Source: Mycolicibacterium thermoresistibile (lineage in GTDB: Bacteria > Actinomycetota > Actinomycetes > Mycobacteriales > Mycobacteriaceae). Taken from it: 64,000 nucleotides of DNA. The position numbers and the translations under genes are program-made. Under the pieces are notes generated by a model. That model did no database searches. It was not told the DNA's origin and saw nothing but the letters and a program-made list of their open reading frames with translations. The stretch is from the NCBI RefSeq assembly GCF_900187065.1, contig NZ_LT906483.1, positions 2,356,001 to 2,420,000 on the forward strand, written 5' to 3'. Positions 17,244 through 25,353 of this stretch are shown here, one piece after another. Within the stretch, counting starts at the first letter, position 1, and each line of letters begins with the position of its first letter.

Positions 17244-18935
17244 TCATGCCCCGCTGGGCTGCAGATGTCCGGTCGCGACCCGTTTCGCCCACCGGTAGTC
17301 GGCCTTGCCCGCCGGCGAGCGCAGTATCTGCGCGGTGCGGATGAACGCCTTCGGCACCTTGTAGTCGGCGATGTGCTGCCGGCACACCGCCGCCAGCTCC
17401 TCGTCGGAGGCCGATGCGCCCTCGGCGAACTGCACCACCGCCACCACCTCCTGACCCCACCGTTCCGACGGCCGGCCCACCACCACGACGTCGTACACGG
17501 CGGGATGGGCGGCCACGGCCCGTTCGACCTCCTCGGCGAAGATCTTCTCGCCGCCGGAGTTGATGGTCACCGAATCCCGGCCCAACAACTCGATCTGCCC
17601 GTCCGGCAGATACCGGGCCCGGTCCCCGGGGACCGACCACCGCACCCCGTCGATGGTGGGGAAGGTGCGGGCGGTCTTGTCGGCGTCACCGAGATAGCCC
17701 AGCGGGATGAAGTCACGGCGGGCCAGCCAGCCCTCGCCCTCACCGGGTGTCAGCATCCGGCTCAGGTCGGGCGCGAGCACCGCGGTGTCCGGCTGGGGCT
17801 GGAATGTCGCGGTCGCGGTGGCGCCCCCGGAGCCGGTGTAACTGCTCATCTGGGCGCCGGATTCCGAGGCGCCGACCGCATCCATCACCAGCACGTGCGG
17901 CAGCGCCTTCAACAGGCGGTCCCGCACGGTCGGCGACAGCGGGGCGCCGCCGTTGGTGATCGTCACCAGGCCGGACAGATCGTGATTCCCGGTTTCGATC
18001 TCCTCGAGCAGCGGCCGGGCGACCGCGTCGCCGACCACGGGGATGCTCAGCACCCTCTCCCGGGCAGCGGCCCGCAGGGCGTCGGCCGGATGCAGCCGGT
18101 CCACCCGGTCCGGCAACACGATCTTGCCGGCCATGGTGACCGCGTTGAACGCGGCCCACTGCGCGGCGCCGTGCATGAACGGCGGGATCATCAACATGCC
18201 CATCGATCCGGCCGAGGCGCGGGCACGCTCGGCCAGTTCCTGGTAGGAGGTCATGGCGGTGTCACTGCCGAACGGGCGGCCGCCCATCGCCGAGATGAAG
18301 ATGTCGTGCTGGCGCCACAGCACACCCTTGGGCATCCCGGTGGTTCCACCGGTGTAGAGGATGTAGAGATCCTCACCGGACGGTGTGGGCATCCCGCCGG
18401 CCGGTTCGGGGGTGCGCAGCACCTCCTCGTAGTCGACGGCGCCGGGCAGCAGTGCGTTGCCGGAATCGTCGGCGACCTGGATCAGCAGCTCCAGGTCCGG
18501 CAGCCGGTCGCGGATGGCGGCCACCTGCGGGGCGAACTCCGCGCTGTACACCAGCGCGCGGGCCCGGGCGTCGGTGAGCAGGTAGACGAGCTCCTCGTCG
18601 ACGTAGCGGAAGTTGACGTTGAACGGCGCGACCCGCGCGCGGTAGCTGCCGATCATCGCTTCCAGGTACTGGTTGCCGTTGCGCAGGTACAGGCCGAGGT
18701 GGTCCTGCCCGGATTCGTGACCGGCCAGCGCGGCGCGTTCGGTGTGGCAGCCCAGACCCCGGCTGACCAGGTAGCGCGCGAAACCGTCGATCCGGGCGTC
18801 GGTTTCGCCGTAGCTCAGCCGCCTATCGCGCCAGACCAGGAACGGGTGCTCGGGCGCGGTCTGCGCCACGGTCCGGAACACCGTCGACAGATCGAACGTC
18901 GTCGCGTTGTGGACATCCTTGCCGGTGGGATCCAT
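17244..18935 (-). CDS. Acyl-CoA synthetase (FadD19-like family)
   Basis: A 563-residue ANL enzyme. The start MDPTGKDVHNATTF at 18935 follows an AGGAG site; the frame stays open further upstream but without a binding site. Motifs: LYTGGTTGMPKGVLWRQHDIF, VGASESGAQMSSYTG, PGDRARYLPDGQIELLGRD, and the catalytic Lys region SPAGKADYRWAK. The layout matches mycobacterial FadD enzymes such as FadD19 that activate steroid side chains or other bulky acids as CoA thioesters. The substrate is unknown. An inverted repeat at 18970-18996 lies directly upstream and may be its operator. Confidence 0.85.
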   Translation of the reverse strand: MDPTGKDVHNATTFDLSTVFRTVAQTAPEHPFLVWRDRRLSYGETDARIDGFARYLVSRGLGCHTERAALAGHESGQDHLGLYLRNGNQYLEAMIGSYRARVAPFNVNFRYVDEELVYLLTDARARALVYSAEFAPQVAAIRDRLPDLELLIQVADDSGNALLPGAVDYEEVLRTPEPAGGMPTPSGEDLYILYTGGTTGMPKGVLWRQHDIFISAMGGRPFGSDTAMTSYQELAERARASAGSMGMLMIPPFMHGAAQWAAFNAVTMAGKIVLPDRVDRLHPADALRAAARERVLSIPVVGDAVARPLLEEIETGNHDLSGLVTITNGGAPLSPTVRDRLLKALPHVLVMDAVGASESGAQMSSYTGSGGATATATFQPQPDTAVLAPDLSRMLTPGEGEGWLARRDFIPLGYLGDADKTARTFPTIDGVRWSVPGDRARYLPDGQIELLGRDSVTINSGGEKIFAEEVERAVAAHPAVYDVVVVGRPSERWGQEVVAVVQFAEGASASDEELAAVCRQHIADYKVPKAFIRTAQILRSPAGKADYRWAKRVATGHLQPSGA

Positions 18936-18969
18936 GGGTCTCCTGTCGTGCGGACCGAAGAAGGCCTGA

Positions 18970-18996
18970 CCATACATCAACGCGCGAACTGTATGG
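18970..18996. promoter_or_regulatory. Inverted repeat upstream of fadD, candidate regulator operator
   Basis: CCATACA (18970-18976) and TGTATGG (18990-18996) form a perfect 7-bp dyad separated by 13 bp, 35 bp before the fadD start. The size and place fit a TetR-family operator. No regulator gene is adjacent. Confidence 0.45.
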
Positions 18997-19014
18997 CCGA
19001 AATCCGTCAGCGCA

Positions 19015-19461
19015 TCACATCGGGAAGAATCCGTCGCCGGTGAATGAGCCGGGCTGCCAGCCGCGGGCGCCCAGGCACAACATCGGCCGACCGTCGGGAG
19101 ACTGCGCCGCCGCCTGCGGACCCGGGCACGGCGCACCGATCTCCTGCACGCCGTGCAGCGGGTAGGAGGCCTGCCAGAACCCCGTGTACACCGGCGGCCA
19201 CTGGTTCGGAATCCACTTGCACTGCAGCGGTTCGCCACCGGGCCCGCGGCCGAACACATGGCGCTCCCAGCTGTAACACGGGGCGGCGAGTCTGGCCTCG
19301 TAGTTCATGCCCGGGACATCGTTGGGATAGCGGCCCGGCTCATCGAAGTAAATGTTGTCGTTGTCCGCTCCGGCCGCAGGTGCCAGCGCCACCGCCGCGA
19401 GCGGCGCGGTCATCACCGCCGCCGCACCGACCGCCGCCGCAACCAGCAATTCCCGAATCAT
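19015..19461 (-). CDS. Small secreted protein of unknown function
   Basis: A 148-residue protein with a clear Sec signal peptide (MIRELLVAAAVGAAAVMTAP through PAAGAD). The mature part of about 115 residues is rich in Pro, Gly, Trp and Tyr and has four Cys (APCYSW, LQCKW, GAPCPG, MLCLG), which suggests two disulfides outside the cell. I recognise it only as a mycobacterial conserved secreted type. It lies 79 bp upstream of the fadD start on the same strand, with the fadD inverted repeat between them. Confidence 0.7.
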   Translation of the reverse strand: MIRELLVAAAVGAAAVMTAPLAAVALAPAAGADNDNIYFDEPGRYPNDVPGMNYEARLAAPCYSWERHVFGRGPGGEPLQCKWIPNQWPPVYTGFWQASYPLHGVQEIGAPCPGPQAAAQSPDGRPMLCLGARGWQPGSFTGDGFFPM

Positions 19462-19544
19462 CTGTCACCCTCACAACATCTGGCCGACCCTGCGGCAAAG
19501 CCTAACGGGTGAGCGGCGGACTCAGAACGGTTTCGCGCGCCGGC

Positions 19545-19958
19545 TCACCGATCGTCGGCGGTGTCACCCGGCTCGTCGGGCGAGCCGCTCTGCTCACGGG
19601 GACTGGGGGCGTCCAGCACGCTGGCGGCGATGCCGTAGGGCAGAAACCGCACCTTGCGTGCCGGATCGGTGTTGTCCCTGTGCGCCCGCAGCGCGTCGAG
19701 TTCGGTGGGAAACACCTGCTCGATGTGGGCGCCGCCGTCCGCGTCGACGGTGTAGATCACCCAGACGCCGTCGCCGGTCTCGCCCGTGGTCTCCGGTTCG
19801 GTCCGGCCCCGGCCGCGGCGGGCGATGTCGTCGAAGAGGTTCGCCCAACCGGCCCGCTCACCGGCGGTGGTGAACAACCTGCTGATCCCGTCGAGCGCCT
19901 CCCGGGCGACCCGGTCGAAGTCGTCGGGGTCGAATCCGAACGGTCCGTTGTTGGCCAT
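19545..19958 (-). CDS. Conserved mycobacterial hypothetical protein
   Basis: A 137-residue soluble acidic protein. The start MANNGPFGFDPDDFDRVARE at 19958 is placed by a strong AAGGAGG site 5 bp upstream; a longer frame to 20192 lacks such a site. A short FGFDPDDFDR N-terminus leads into a helix, then a beta-rich stretch (GVWVIYTVDADGGAHIEQVFPTELDALRAHRDN) and a conserved RKVRFLPYGIAAS segment. The C-terminal tail is disordered. No function can be assigned. Confidence 0.72.
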   Translation of the reverse strand: MANNGPFGFDPDDFDRVAREALDGISRLFTTAGERAGWANLFDDIARRGRGRTEPETTGETGDGVWVIYTVDADGGAHIEQVFPTELDALRAHRDNTDPARKVRFLPYGIAASVLDAPSPREQSGSPDEPGDTADDR

Positions 19959-20052
19959 CGCGTCCTCCTTGTGGCGCTGCCGGGAACCCGAACACACGGG
20001 TTTACGTCCATTGTGCGCGTCGTGGCGGGAAACCCGGGATGATGGCGGTCGG

Positions 20053-20859
20053 ATGACATTCACACGCACCGAAATGATCGCCGTGGTGGAGCGCTCACCG
20101 CACACCATCGAGGCCCGCGACCGGCATGGCTGGGTGGACCTGTTCACCCCCGACGCCCGGATCGAGGACCCGGTCGGCTCGCGTCCGCACATCGGGCGCG
20201 ACCGGATCGAGAGGTTCTACGACACCTTCATCGGGCCCCGTCGGCTGCGCCTCCACCCCGAAACGGACCTCGTGGTCGGCACCACGGTGTTACGGGACCT
20301 GCGACTGGAGGTCACCATGGCGGCCGGCCTGCCCCTGGACATCCCCGCTTTCCTGCGCTACGACCTGGCCGCCGACGGCACCGAACTCAGGATCGCGGCG
20401 CTGCAGGCGTTCTGGGAACTGCCGACGATGATCGGCTCGTTCCTGCGCAGCGGGCCGCGGGCGGTGCCGGCCGGGCTTGGACTGTCCCGGGCTCTGCTCG
20501 TCAATCAGGGGTTGTCGGGGGCGGCCGGCTTCCTCGCGGGACTTCGCACGCTGGGTTCACACGGCCGGAAGGGGTTCGGCGGCTTCCTGGCCGACGCGGC
20601 GACCGGGGACGAGGTCGCGGTGCGTCGCCGCCTGGCCCGCGGCGCCCGCATCACCCTGGGCGATGACGAACCCATGACCGCGACCGCGTTGCTGACCCGG
20701 CTGGCCGGCACCCGGGCGAGCAAGGTGATCTGCGCCGGTGGTGCGGTGGTCGCCCGGATCGAGCGGGCTGGCCGGCGGGACATCGTGATCGCACACGCCG
20801 ACCCGCGGCCGCTGACCATCAACCGGATCCGCTACTTCACCGAACAGCCACAGGGTTGA
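20053..20859 (+). CDS. SnoaL/NTF2-like protein (steroid isomerase-like fold)
   Basis: A 268-residue protein. Residues 1-130 have the NTF2-like pattern (AVVERSPHTIEARDRHGWVDLFTPDARIEDPVGS, then a strand ending AFWELP). The C-terminal half contains a second region, FLADAATGDEVAVRRRLARGARITLGDD, that looks like a duplicated or related pocket domain. Such proteins bind small hydrophobic ligands; catalysis is not certain. It is divergent from the preceding gene across about 94 bp. Confidence 0.65.
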   Translation: MTFTRTEMIAVVERSPHTIEARDRHGWVDLFTPDARIEDPVGSRPHIGRDRIERFYDTFIGPRRLRLHPETDLVVGTTVLRDLRLEVTMAAGLPLDIPAFLRYDLAADGTELRIAALQAFWELPTMIGSFLRSGPRAVPAGLGLSRALLVNQGLSGAAGFLAGLRTLGSHGRKGFGGFLADAATGDEVAVRRRLARGARITLGDDEPMTATALLTRLAGTRASKVICAGGAVVARIERAGRRDIVIAHADPRPLTINRIRYFTEQPQG

Positions 20860-20888
20860 GGAGCCGGGGCCGCGGGTAATCCCGGCGT

Positions 20889-21068
20889 GTGAGCACGCCC
20901 AGCGATGACCGCAGCGAATCAGATGTGGCCGGGGATCCGGCGGTGGCGTCCTCGCGCGCCGGAAAATCAGATGACGACGACGGCAGCTACGTCGGACAGA
21001 CCTCCTCGGACGACCCGATCGACGCCGAGGAGACCGGCGCCGAGGCGCGCAGCGCCGACGGTGAGTAG
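20889..21068 (+). CDS. Small acidic conserved hypothetical protein (59 aa)
   Basis: A 59-residue frame from GTG 20889 to TAG 21066-21068. It starts MSTPSDDRSESDVAGDPA and includes DDDDGSYVGQTSSDDPIDAEETGAEARS. It is very acidic and probably disordered. Related short proteins with a YVGQT-like core are, to my recollection, found in other mycobacteria. It lies 30 bp after the SnoaL-like gene on the same strand and could be co-transcribed. Function unknown. Confidence 0.5.
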   Translation: MSTPSDDRSESDVAGDPAVASSRAGKSDDDDGSYVGQTSSDDPIDAEETGAEARSADGE

Positions 21069-21138
21069 GCCCCGGCGGCGGACTCATTCCGTTTCCGCGC
21101 AGACACCACCGCCGCGGGCTGACGACGTCTGCCCGGCG

Positions 21139-21176
21139 GTCGTGAGAACGCAGAGACGTCGTGAGAACGTATAGAC
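21139..21176 (+). repeat. 19-bp direct repeat just before a start codon
   Basis: GTCGTGAGAACGCAGAGAC (21139-21157) is followed directly by GTCGTGAGAACGTATAGAC (21158-21176), two mismatches apart. The second copy ends 1 bp before the ATG at 21178. The tandem arrangement could be an activator site or a duplicated promoter/binding site. Confidence 0.6.
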
Positions 21177-21177
21177 G

Positions 21178-21741
21178 ATGAACGGCCACCAGTACATGAC
21201 CTACGAGGAGTTCGGGCGCAGATTCTTCGAGGTCGCGGTCACCGAGAAACGTGTCGGCGACGCCATCGCGGAGATCGCCGGCGAGGCTTTCGAGCTGGGT
21301 CCGATCGCACAGGGACCCGGCAGGATCGCCAAGGTCAGCGCCAAGGTCCGCATCCAGACCCCGCAGGTCGGGCGCCAGGTCGGGGACACCATCACGTTCG
21401 CGATCCGGATCCCGCTGGAGATCGACATGGTCGTCGACCTGCGGATCGACAAACCCAAGTTCATGGTGCACGGCGAGATCGCGTTGCGCGCCACCGCCCT
21501 GGCGGCCGAACCGCTGCTGCTGATCCTGGACGTGGAGAAACCCCGGCCGTCCGACATCAGCATCCACGTGACGTCCAAGACCCTGCGCGCCGAACTGGTG
21601 CGCATCCTGGGCGGAGTCGACGCCGAAATCAAACGGTTCATCGCCGCCCATGTCGCGGGCGAAATCGACAGCCCACAGGCCCGACAGGCCAAGATCATCC
21701 CGGTCGCCGACATGATCGACGAGGCCTGGACGGGAATCTGA
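21178..21741 (+). CDS. Conserved mycobacterial hypothetical protein
   Basis: A 187-residue soluble protein starting MNGHQYMTYEEFGRRFFE. The N-terminal helix (residues 1-40) precedes alternating beta strands with a lipid-binding-like hydrophobic pattern (AKVRIQTPQ, TITFAIRIPLEIDMVVDLRID, IALRATALAAEPLLLILDVE) and a C-terminal helix (RILGGVDAEIKRFIAAHV). It resembles mycobacterial proteins of unknown function with a BPI/LmeA-like strand pattern, but that is an impression. No Cys or metal motif is seen. Confidence 0.7.
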   Translation: MNGHQYMTYEEFGRRFFEVAVTEKRVGDAIAEIAGEAFELGPIAQGPGRIAKVSAKVRIQTPQVGRQVGDTITFAIRIPLEIDMVVDLRIDKPKFMVHGEIALRATALAAEPLLLILDVEKPRPSDISIHVTSKTLRAELVRILGGVDAEIKRFIAAHVAGEIDSPQARQAKIIPVADMIDEAWTGI

Positions 21742-21818
21742 CCCACCCGGTGTCCGGCCTCTGATCCGACCTCGCCGAGGCCTTTTCGCGACCGGGCGGT
21801 TCGGCCCCGGATACGCGA

Positions 21819-21846
21819 AAGGGGCACCCGTCATCGGATGCCCCTT
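21819..21846. terminator. Bidirectional hairpin between convergent genes
   Basis: AAGGGGCA (21819-21826) pairs with TGCCCCTT (21839-21846), and an inner CCG/CGG adds 3 bp around a TCAT loop. It lies between the stops of the convergent genes ending at 21741 and 21888 and can serve both. Confidence 0.6.
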
Positions 21847-21887
21847 CACGGTCGATCAGCCCGGGATCGCCCGACATGATCGGGCGG

Positions 21888-22190
21888 TCACTTGACGTCG
21901 ACATACACCGTCCGGTTGACAACGGTCTTCACCGGGTGGTCCGCGCCGGCGACCCCGTAGTCGAACCGTTCATACGTGGTGCCCGGGCGGACCGCGATCA
22001 CCTGTGCTTCCGACAGCGGTCCGGAACCGAATCGGTTCACGATCACGTTGTAGCCCTGGGACTGCAGATCCGTGATGACGTCCTGTGCGTTACCCGACTG
22101 ATTCGGTGCGGCCTGCACTGGGGCGGCCAGGCCGATCAACCCGGCGGCCAACCCGCTGGCGACCAATGCGGCAAAGCCTGTTTTCTTCAT
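21888..22190 (-). CDS. Small secreted protein of unknown function
   Basis: A 100-residue protein. A classical signal peptide (MKKTGFAALVASGLAAGLIG through PVQAAP) is followed by about 72 residues. The mature part has the order QDVITDLQSQGYNVIVNRFG, SEAQVIAVRPGT and TVYVDVK, a PASTA-like alternation of helix and strand also seen in small mycobacterial secreted proteins. It likely acts in the envelope or outside. Function unknown. Confidence 0.7.
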   Translation of the reverse strand: MKKTGFAALVASGLAAGLIGLAAPVQAAPNQSGNAQDVITDLQSQGYNVIVNRFGSGPLSEAQVIAVRPGTTYERFDYGVAGADHPVKTVVNRTVYVDVK

Positions 22191-22378
22191 CTGAAGCGCC
22201 CACTTTCTTCTCGTTCGTCCGCCGATGTCCGGGTGAACAAATCCGATTCACCCGTCGTATCGGCCGCACCGGAATGATCCGGTCACCCATGAGAACCAGC
22301 AGGTCAGCGGTTTAATTCCGATGGCAGGAATTGGTTGACGATTGGCAGAATCCCGTCGCTGTCCAGCGGTCGGGCGGG

Positions 22379-23113
22379 TCACAACGGCGGGATCGACGTC
22401 ACCGGCAGCCGCCACTGCCCGACGTCGCCCGACAGGTGCAGCCGGCCCGGGGCGAACTCGATGCCGGTGACGCGGAGACCGTGCGGAAGCTCCGGCAGCG
22501 GGAACCGATAGCCGGGCGTCCATGCGGGGAACCGCAGCCGTCGCCGGCCCCGCACCACCGCGCGCGGGTGCAGCCACAGTGCCGAGTGGTCGGCCGGATG
22601 GTCGGTGGCGGTTCCCGATGTCGAACGCTCCAGACGGGCGTCGATCTCCAGCCGGCCCCAGTGCGGGCGCCGCGCCAACCAGATGCGGGCGACCCCGTCG
22701 TCGTCGATGTCGCCGGACAGCCGGGGCGCCTTCGACGCCAGCCACACCGGCACCACATCCGCCGGGATGTCCGCGGTGAGATGCACCGGCCCGGCGACCA
22801 GTTCGGGACGTACGGACGGTTTCAGATGCACGTCGTGCAGCACCGCGGTCAGCCGGTCGATGCGGTTGTCGGCCCACTCGATGTCGCAGGCCCCCAGTTC
22901 GACCCGGCCGAGCCGGCCGACGGACAGGCGCAGGATATCCATCCTCGGGTCGAAGTCGGTGATCGTCAGGCTGACGTCGGCGCCGTCGATGTTGACCGTC
23001 AACCGGCGGCCCTTCACCAGCCAGGCCACCGGTGTCGCCGCGGCCGTCGACCACACCGCGGACAGCACATCGAGGGGATGCGGCGGCCGCAACCGCCGCA
23101 GCGGTCCCGTCAT
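22379..23113 (-). CDS. DUF2993 (LmeA-type) family protein
   Basis: A 244-residue protein built of repeating amphipathic beta strands, typical of the LmeA/DUF2993 fold (LTVNIDGADVSLTITDFDPRMDIL, VELGACDIEWADNRIDRLTAVLHDVHL, LTADIPADVVPVWLAS). The ATG at 23113 fits the family start. There is no clear signal peptide; a short hydrophobic stretch near residue 15-32 may bind membrane. LmeA itself helps mannan elongation in mycobacterial lipomannan. Orthology to LmeA is not claimed. Confidence 0.7.
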   Translation of the reverse strand: MTGPLRRLRPPHPLDVLSAVWSTAAATPVAWLVKGRRLTVNIDGADVSLTITDFDPRMDILRLSVGRLGRVELGACDIEWADNRIDRLTAVLHDVHLKPSVRPELVAGPVHLTADIPADVVPVWLASKAPRLSGDIDDDGVARIWLARRPHWGRLEIDARLERSTSGTATDHPADHSALWLHPRAVVRGRRRLRFPAWTPGYRFPLPELPHGLRVTGIEFAPGRLHLSGDVGQWRLPVTSIPPL

Positions 23114-23191
23114 CTCGTCACGCCCGTCTCTCCTGGGAACCCCGATCCGTCAAGCATGCCAATGCCGCCCCGCTCGCACAGTACGGGTCCG

Positions 23192-23197
23192 TACAGT
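23192..23197 (+). promoter_or_regulatory. -10 box TACAGT, probable leaderless start
   Basis: TACAGT ends 7 nt before the ATG at 23205, so the transcript of the NDH-2-like gene should begin at or beside its start codon. Confidence 0.45.
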
Positions 23198-23204
23198 GGG
23201 GACG

Positions 23205-24533
23205 ATGACCTCCGTGGTGATCGTCGGCAGTGGATTCGCCGGTTTCGAGTGTGCCCGGCACCTCAGTGACAAGCTGCGCAGACAGCAGGCGCCGGTCGAC
23301 ATCACCATGATCTCCCCGGTCGACTACATGCTCTACACACCGCTGCTGCCGGACGTCGCCGGCGGCGTCGTCGACGCCCGCTTCGTCACCGTTCCGCTGG
23401 CCAACACGCTGCGCGGGGTGCGCACCGCCCGGGGATGGGTCGACTCGGTCGACTTCGACGCCCGGACGGTGTCGTTCACCGATCCGGAGGACCGCACCCA
23501 CACCGTGGCCTGGGACCGGCTGGTGCTCACCCCCGGATCGGTCACCCGCCTGTTCGACATCCCCGGTCTCGCCGAACACGCCCGCGGGCTGAAATCCACC
23601 GCCGAGGCGCTGTATCTGCGGGACCACTTCCTGCAACAACTGCAGCTGTCGTGCATCGACGACGATCCGGACGAGATCGCCGCGCGACGCACCGTCGTGG
23701 TGGTCGGCGCGTCCTACTCCGGGACCGAACTCGTCGCGCAACTTCGCGCACTGGCCGACACGGCCGCCGAACAGATGGGCTTCGACCCCGCCGAGGTGCG
23801 GTTCGTCCTGCTGGATCTGGCCGAACAGGTGATGCCCGAGGTGGGGGAGAAACTCGGCACCGCCGCCATGCAGGTGCTCCGGCATCGCGGGATCGACGTG
23901 CGGCTCGGCCTGACGTTGAGCGAGGTGCACGCCGATCACGTTGTGCTCAGCGATGGTTCGCGGGTGGGCACCCGCACCGTGGCCTGGCTGACCGGTGTGA
24001 CCGCCGCACCGCTCATCGAGACATTGGGGCTGCCCACCACGAAAGGGCGCCTGGAGGTCGACGCCGAACTGCGGGTCCCGGACCGTCCCGACGTGTTCGC
24101 CGCGGGCGACGCCGCCGCGGTGCCGGATCTGGCCCAGCCCGACCCCGAGCGGATCACCCCGCCGACGGCCCAGCACGCCACCCGGCAGGGCAAGGTGCTG
24201 GCCAACAACGTCGCGGCCAGTCTCGGATACGGCCGGATGAAGCAGTACCGGCACCGCAACATGGGCCTGGTGGTGGATCTCGGCCCGCGTTACGCGGTCG
24301 CCAACCCGCTCAACGTGCACCTGTCGGGCTTTCCGGCCAAGGCGGTGGCCCGCGGATACCACCTCTACGCGATCCCGCGGTTCGTCAACCGCTGGGCGGT
24401 GGCGCTGGCGTACCTGACCGACGCGTTGTTCGACCGGTCGGTGGTGTCGATCGGGCTGTCGTCCAAGGAGGACGCCAGCTTCGCGGTGAGTCAGCGCATC
24501 CCACCCCCGAAACAGCCCACCCCGGGAGACTGA
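23205..24533 (+). CDS. Type II NADH dehydrogenase-like FAD oxidoreductase
   Basis: A 442-residue protein starting MTSVVIVGSGFAGFECARHL. The N-terminal GSGFAG is the FAD dinucleotide fold, VVVVGASYSGTELVAQLR near 165 is the NAD(P)H fold, and DVFAAGDAAAVPDL is the second FAD motif. A quinone-site-like AQHATRQGKVLANN follows. The C-terminal helix with RFVNRWAVALAYLTDALF could bind the membrane. The length matches NDH-2 enzymes that pass electrons from NADH to menaquinone. Whether it is a respiratory Ndh or a related dehydrogenase such as Rv1812c cannot be settled here. Confidence 0.82.
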   Translation: MTSVVIVGSGFAGFECARHLSDKLRRQQAPVDITMISPVDYMLYTPLLPDVAGGVVDARFVTVPLANTLRGVRTARGWVDSVDFDARTVSFTDPEDRTHTVAWDRLVLTPGSVTRLFDIPGLAEHARGLKSTAEALYLRDHFLQQLQLSCIDDDPDEIAARRTVVVVGASYSGTELVAQLRALADTAAEQMGFDPAEVRFVLLDLAEQVMPEVGEKLGTAAMQVLRHRGIDVRLGLTLSEVHADHVVLSDGSRVGTRTVAWLTGVTAAPLIETLGLPTTKGRLEVDAELRVPDRPDVFAAGDAAAVPDLAQPDPERITPPTAQHATRQGKVLANNVAASLGYGRMKQYRHRNMGLVVDLGPRYAVANPLNVHLSGFPAKAVARGYHLYAIPRFVNRWAVALAYLTDALFDRSVVSIGLSSKEDASFAVSQRIPPPKQPTPGD

Positions 24534-24575
24534 GATACCCCGGTTGAGATCGCGCCGAACGGGAATGCTGCCGCC

Positions 24576-24767
24576 ATGGCTACCTATCGCGTTCTGAATC
24601 CGCAGGGCGATGTCGTCGACACCAAGGACATCGAGAGCGCCGACGACGCGCACGCCTGGTTCGTCGACCAGAAAGCCGAACCGGAGCTGGGCTGGCGGAT
24701 GGAGGTCAAGGCCGACGACGGCCACTGGGCCTTCTTCGACAGCAGCGAAGGGGACCGCACGTACTGA
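24576..24767 (+). CDS. Small conserved hypothetical protein (63 aa)
   Basis: A 63-residue soluble protein, MATYRVLNPQGDVVDTKDIE to EGDRTY. The pattern strand, turn, helix (SADDAHAWFVDQ), strand (GWRMEVKADDGHWAFFD) suggests one small domain. I know it only as a conserved actinobacterial type. It lies 42 bp downstream of the NDH-2-like gene on the same strand. Confidence 0.65.
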   Translation: MATYRVLNPQGDVVDTKDIESADDAHAWFVDQKAEPELGWRMEVKADDGHWAFFDSSEGDRTY

Positions 24768-24819
24768 CCACCCGGCCCGGCATGTCACCGGTGTGCACAT
24801 CACGTGCTGAAATGGCACC

Positions 24820-25353
24820 GTGCCGAAACGCAGCGCCGGGCTCCTGGTGTACCGCATCGTCGACGGTGTGGTGGAGGTGCTGATCTGTCATCCGGGCGGC
24901 CCGTACTGGGCGTCGAAGGATGCCGGGGTGTGGTCGATTCCCAAGGGGGAGTACGAGCCCGACGAGGATCCCTGGGCGGTGGCGCGTCGCGAGTTCATCG
25001 AGGAGGTCGGCAAACAGCCGCCGTCCGGGCCGGCCGTGCGGTTCGACCCGGTGCGGCAACCCAGCGGCAAGATCGTCACCGCGTTCGCGGTGCGCGGCGA
25101 TGTCGATCTCGAGGGCGCGGTCAGCAACACCTTTGAGATGGAATGGCCGAAGGGGTCCGGGCAGATCAGAGAGTTCCCCGAGATCGACCGGGTCGGTTGG
25201 TTCCCGGTGGCGGTGGCGCGGGAGAAGCTGGTGAAGGGCCAGCGTCCGCTGCTCGACCGGTTGATGGAGCTGCCGGAGCTGGCCGGTTGTGCCGAGGATC
25301 AAGCGACGGATGGCCCCGCAGCCGACGGACCGGCCGGGTCTCGATCGCATTGA
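24820..25353 (+). CDS. Nudix hydrolase
   Basis: A 177-residue protein from GTG 24820. The Nudix box is GEYEPDEDPWAVARREFIEEVGK, with the catalytic REFxEEVG intact. The N-terminus MPKRSAGLLVYR and the following HPGGPYWASKDAGVWSIPKGE match a mycobacterial Nudix group. Substrates are nucleoside diphosphates linked to other groups, but the exact one is unknown. The last 60 codons overlap, on the opposite strand, the 3' end of the SnoaL gene at 25166-25768; the C-terminal tail after the helix LLDRLMELPELAG is low complexity. Confidence 0.82.
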   Translation: MPKRSAGLLVYRIVDGVVEVLICHPGGPYWASKDAGVWSIPKGEYEPDEDPWAVARREFIEEVGKQPPSGPAVRFDPVRQPSGKIVTAFAVRGDVDLEGAVSNTFEMEWPKGSGQIREFPEIDRVGWFPVAVAREKLVKGQRPLLDRLMELPELAGCAEDQATDGPAADGPAGSRSH

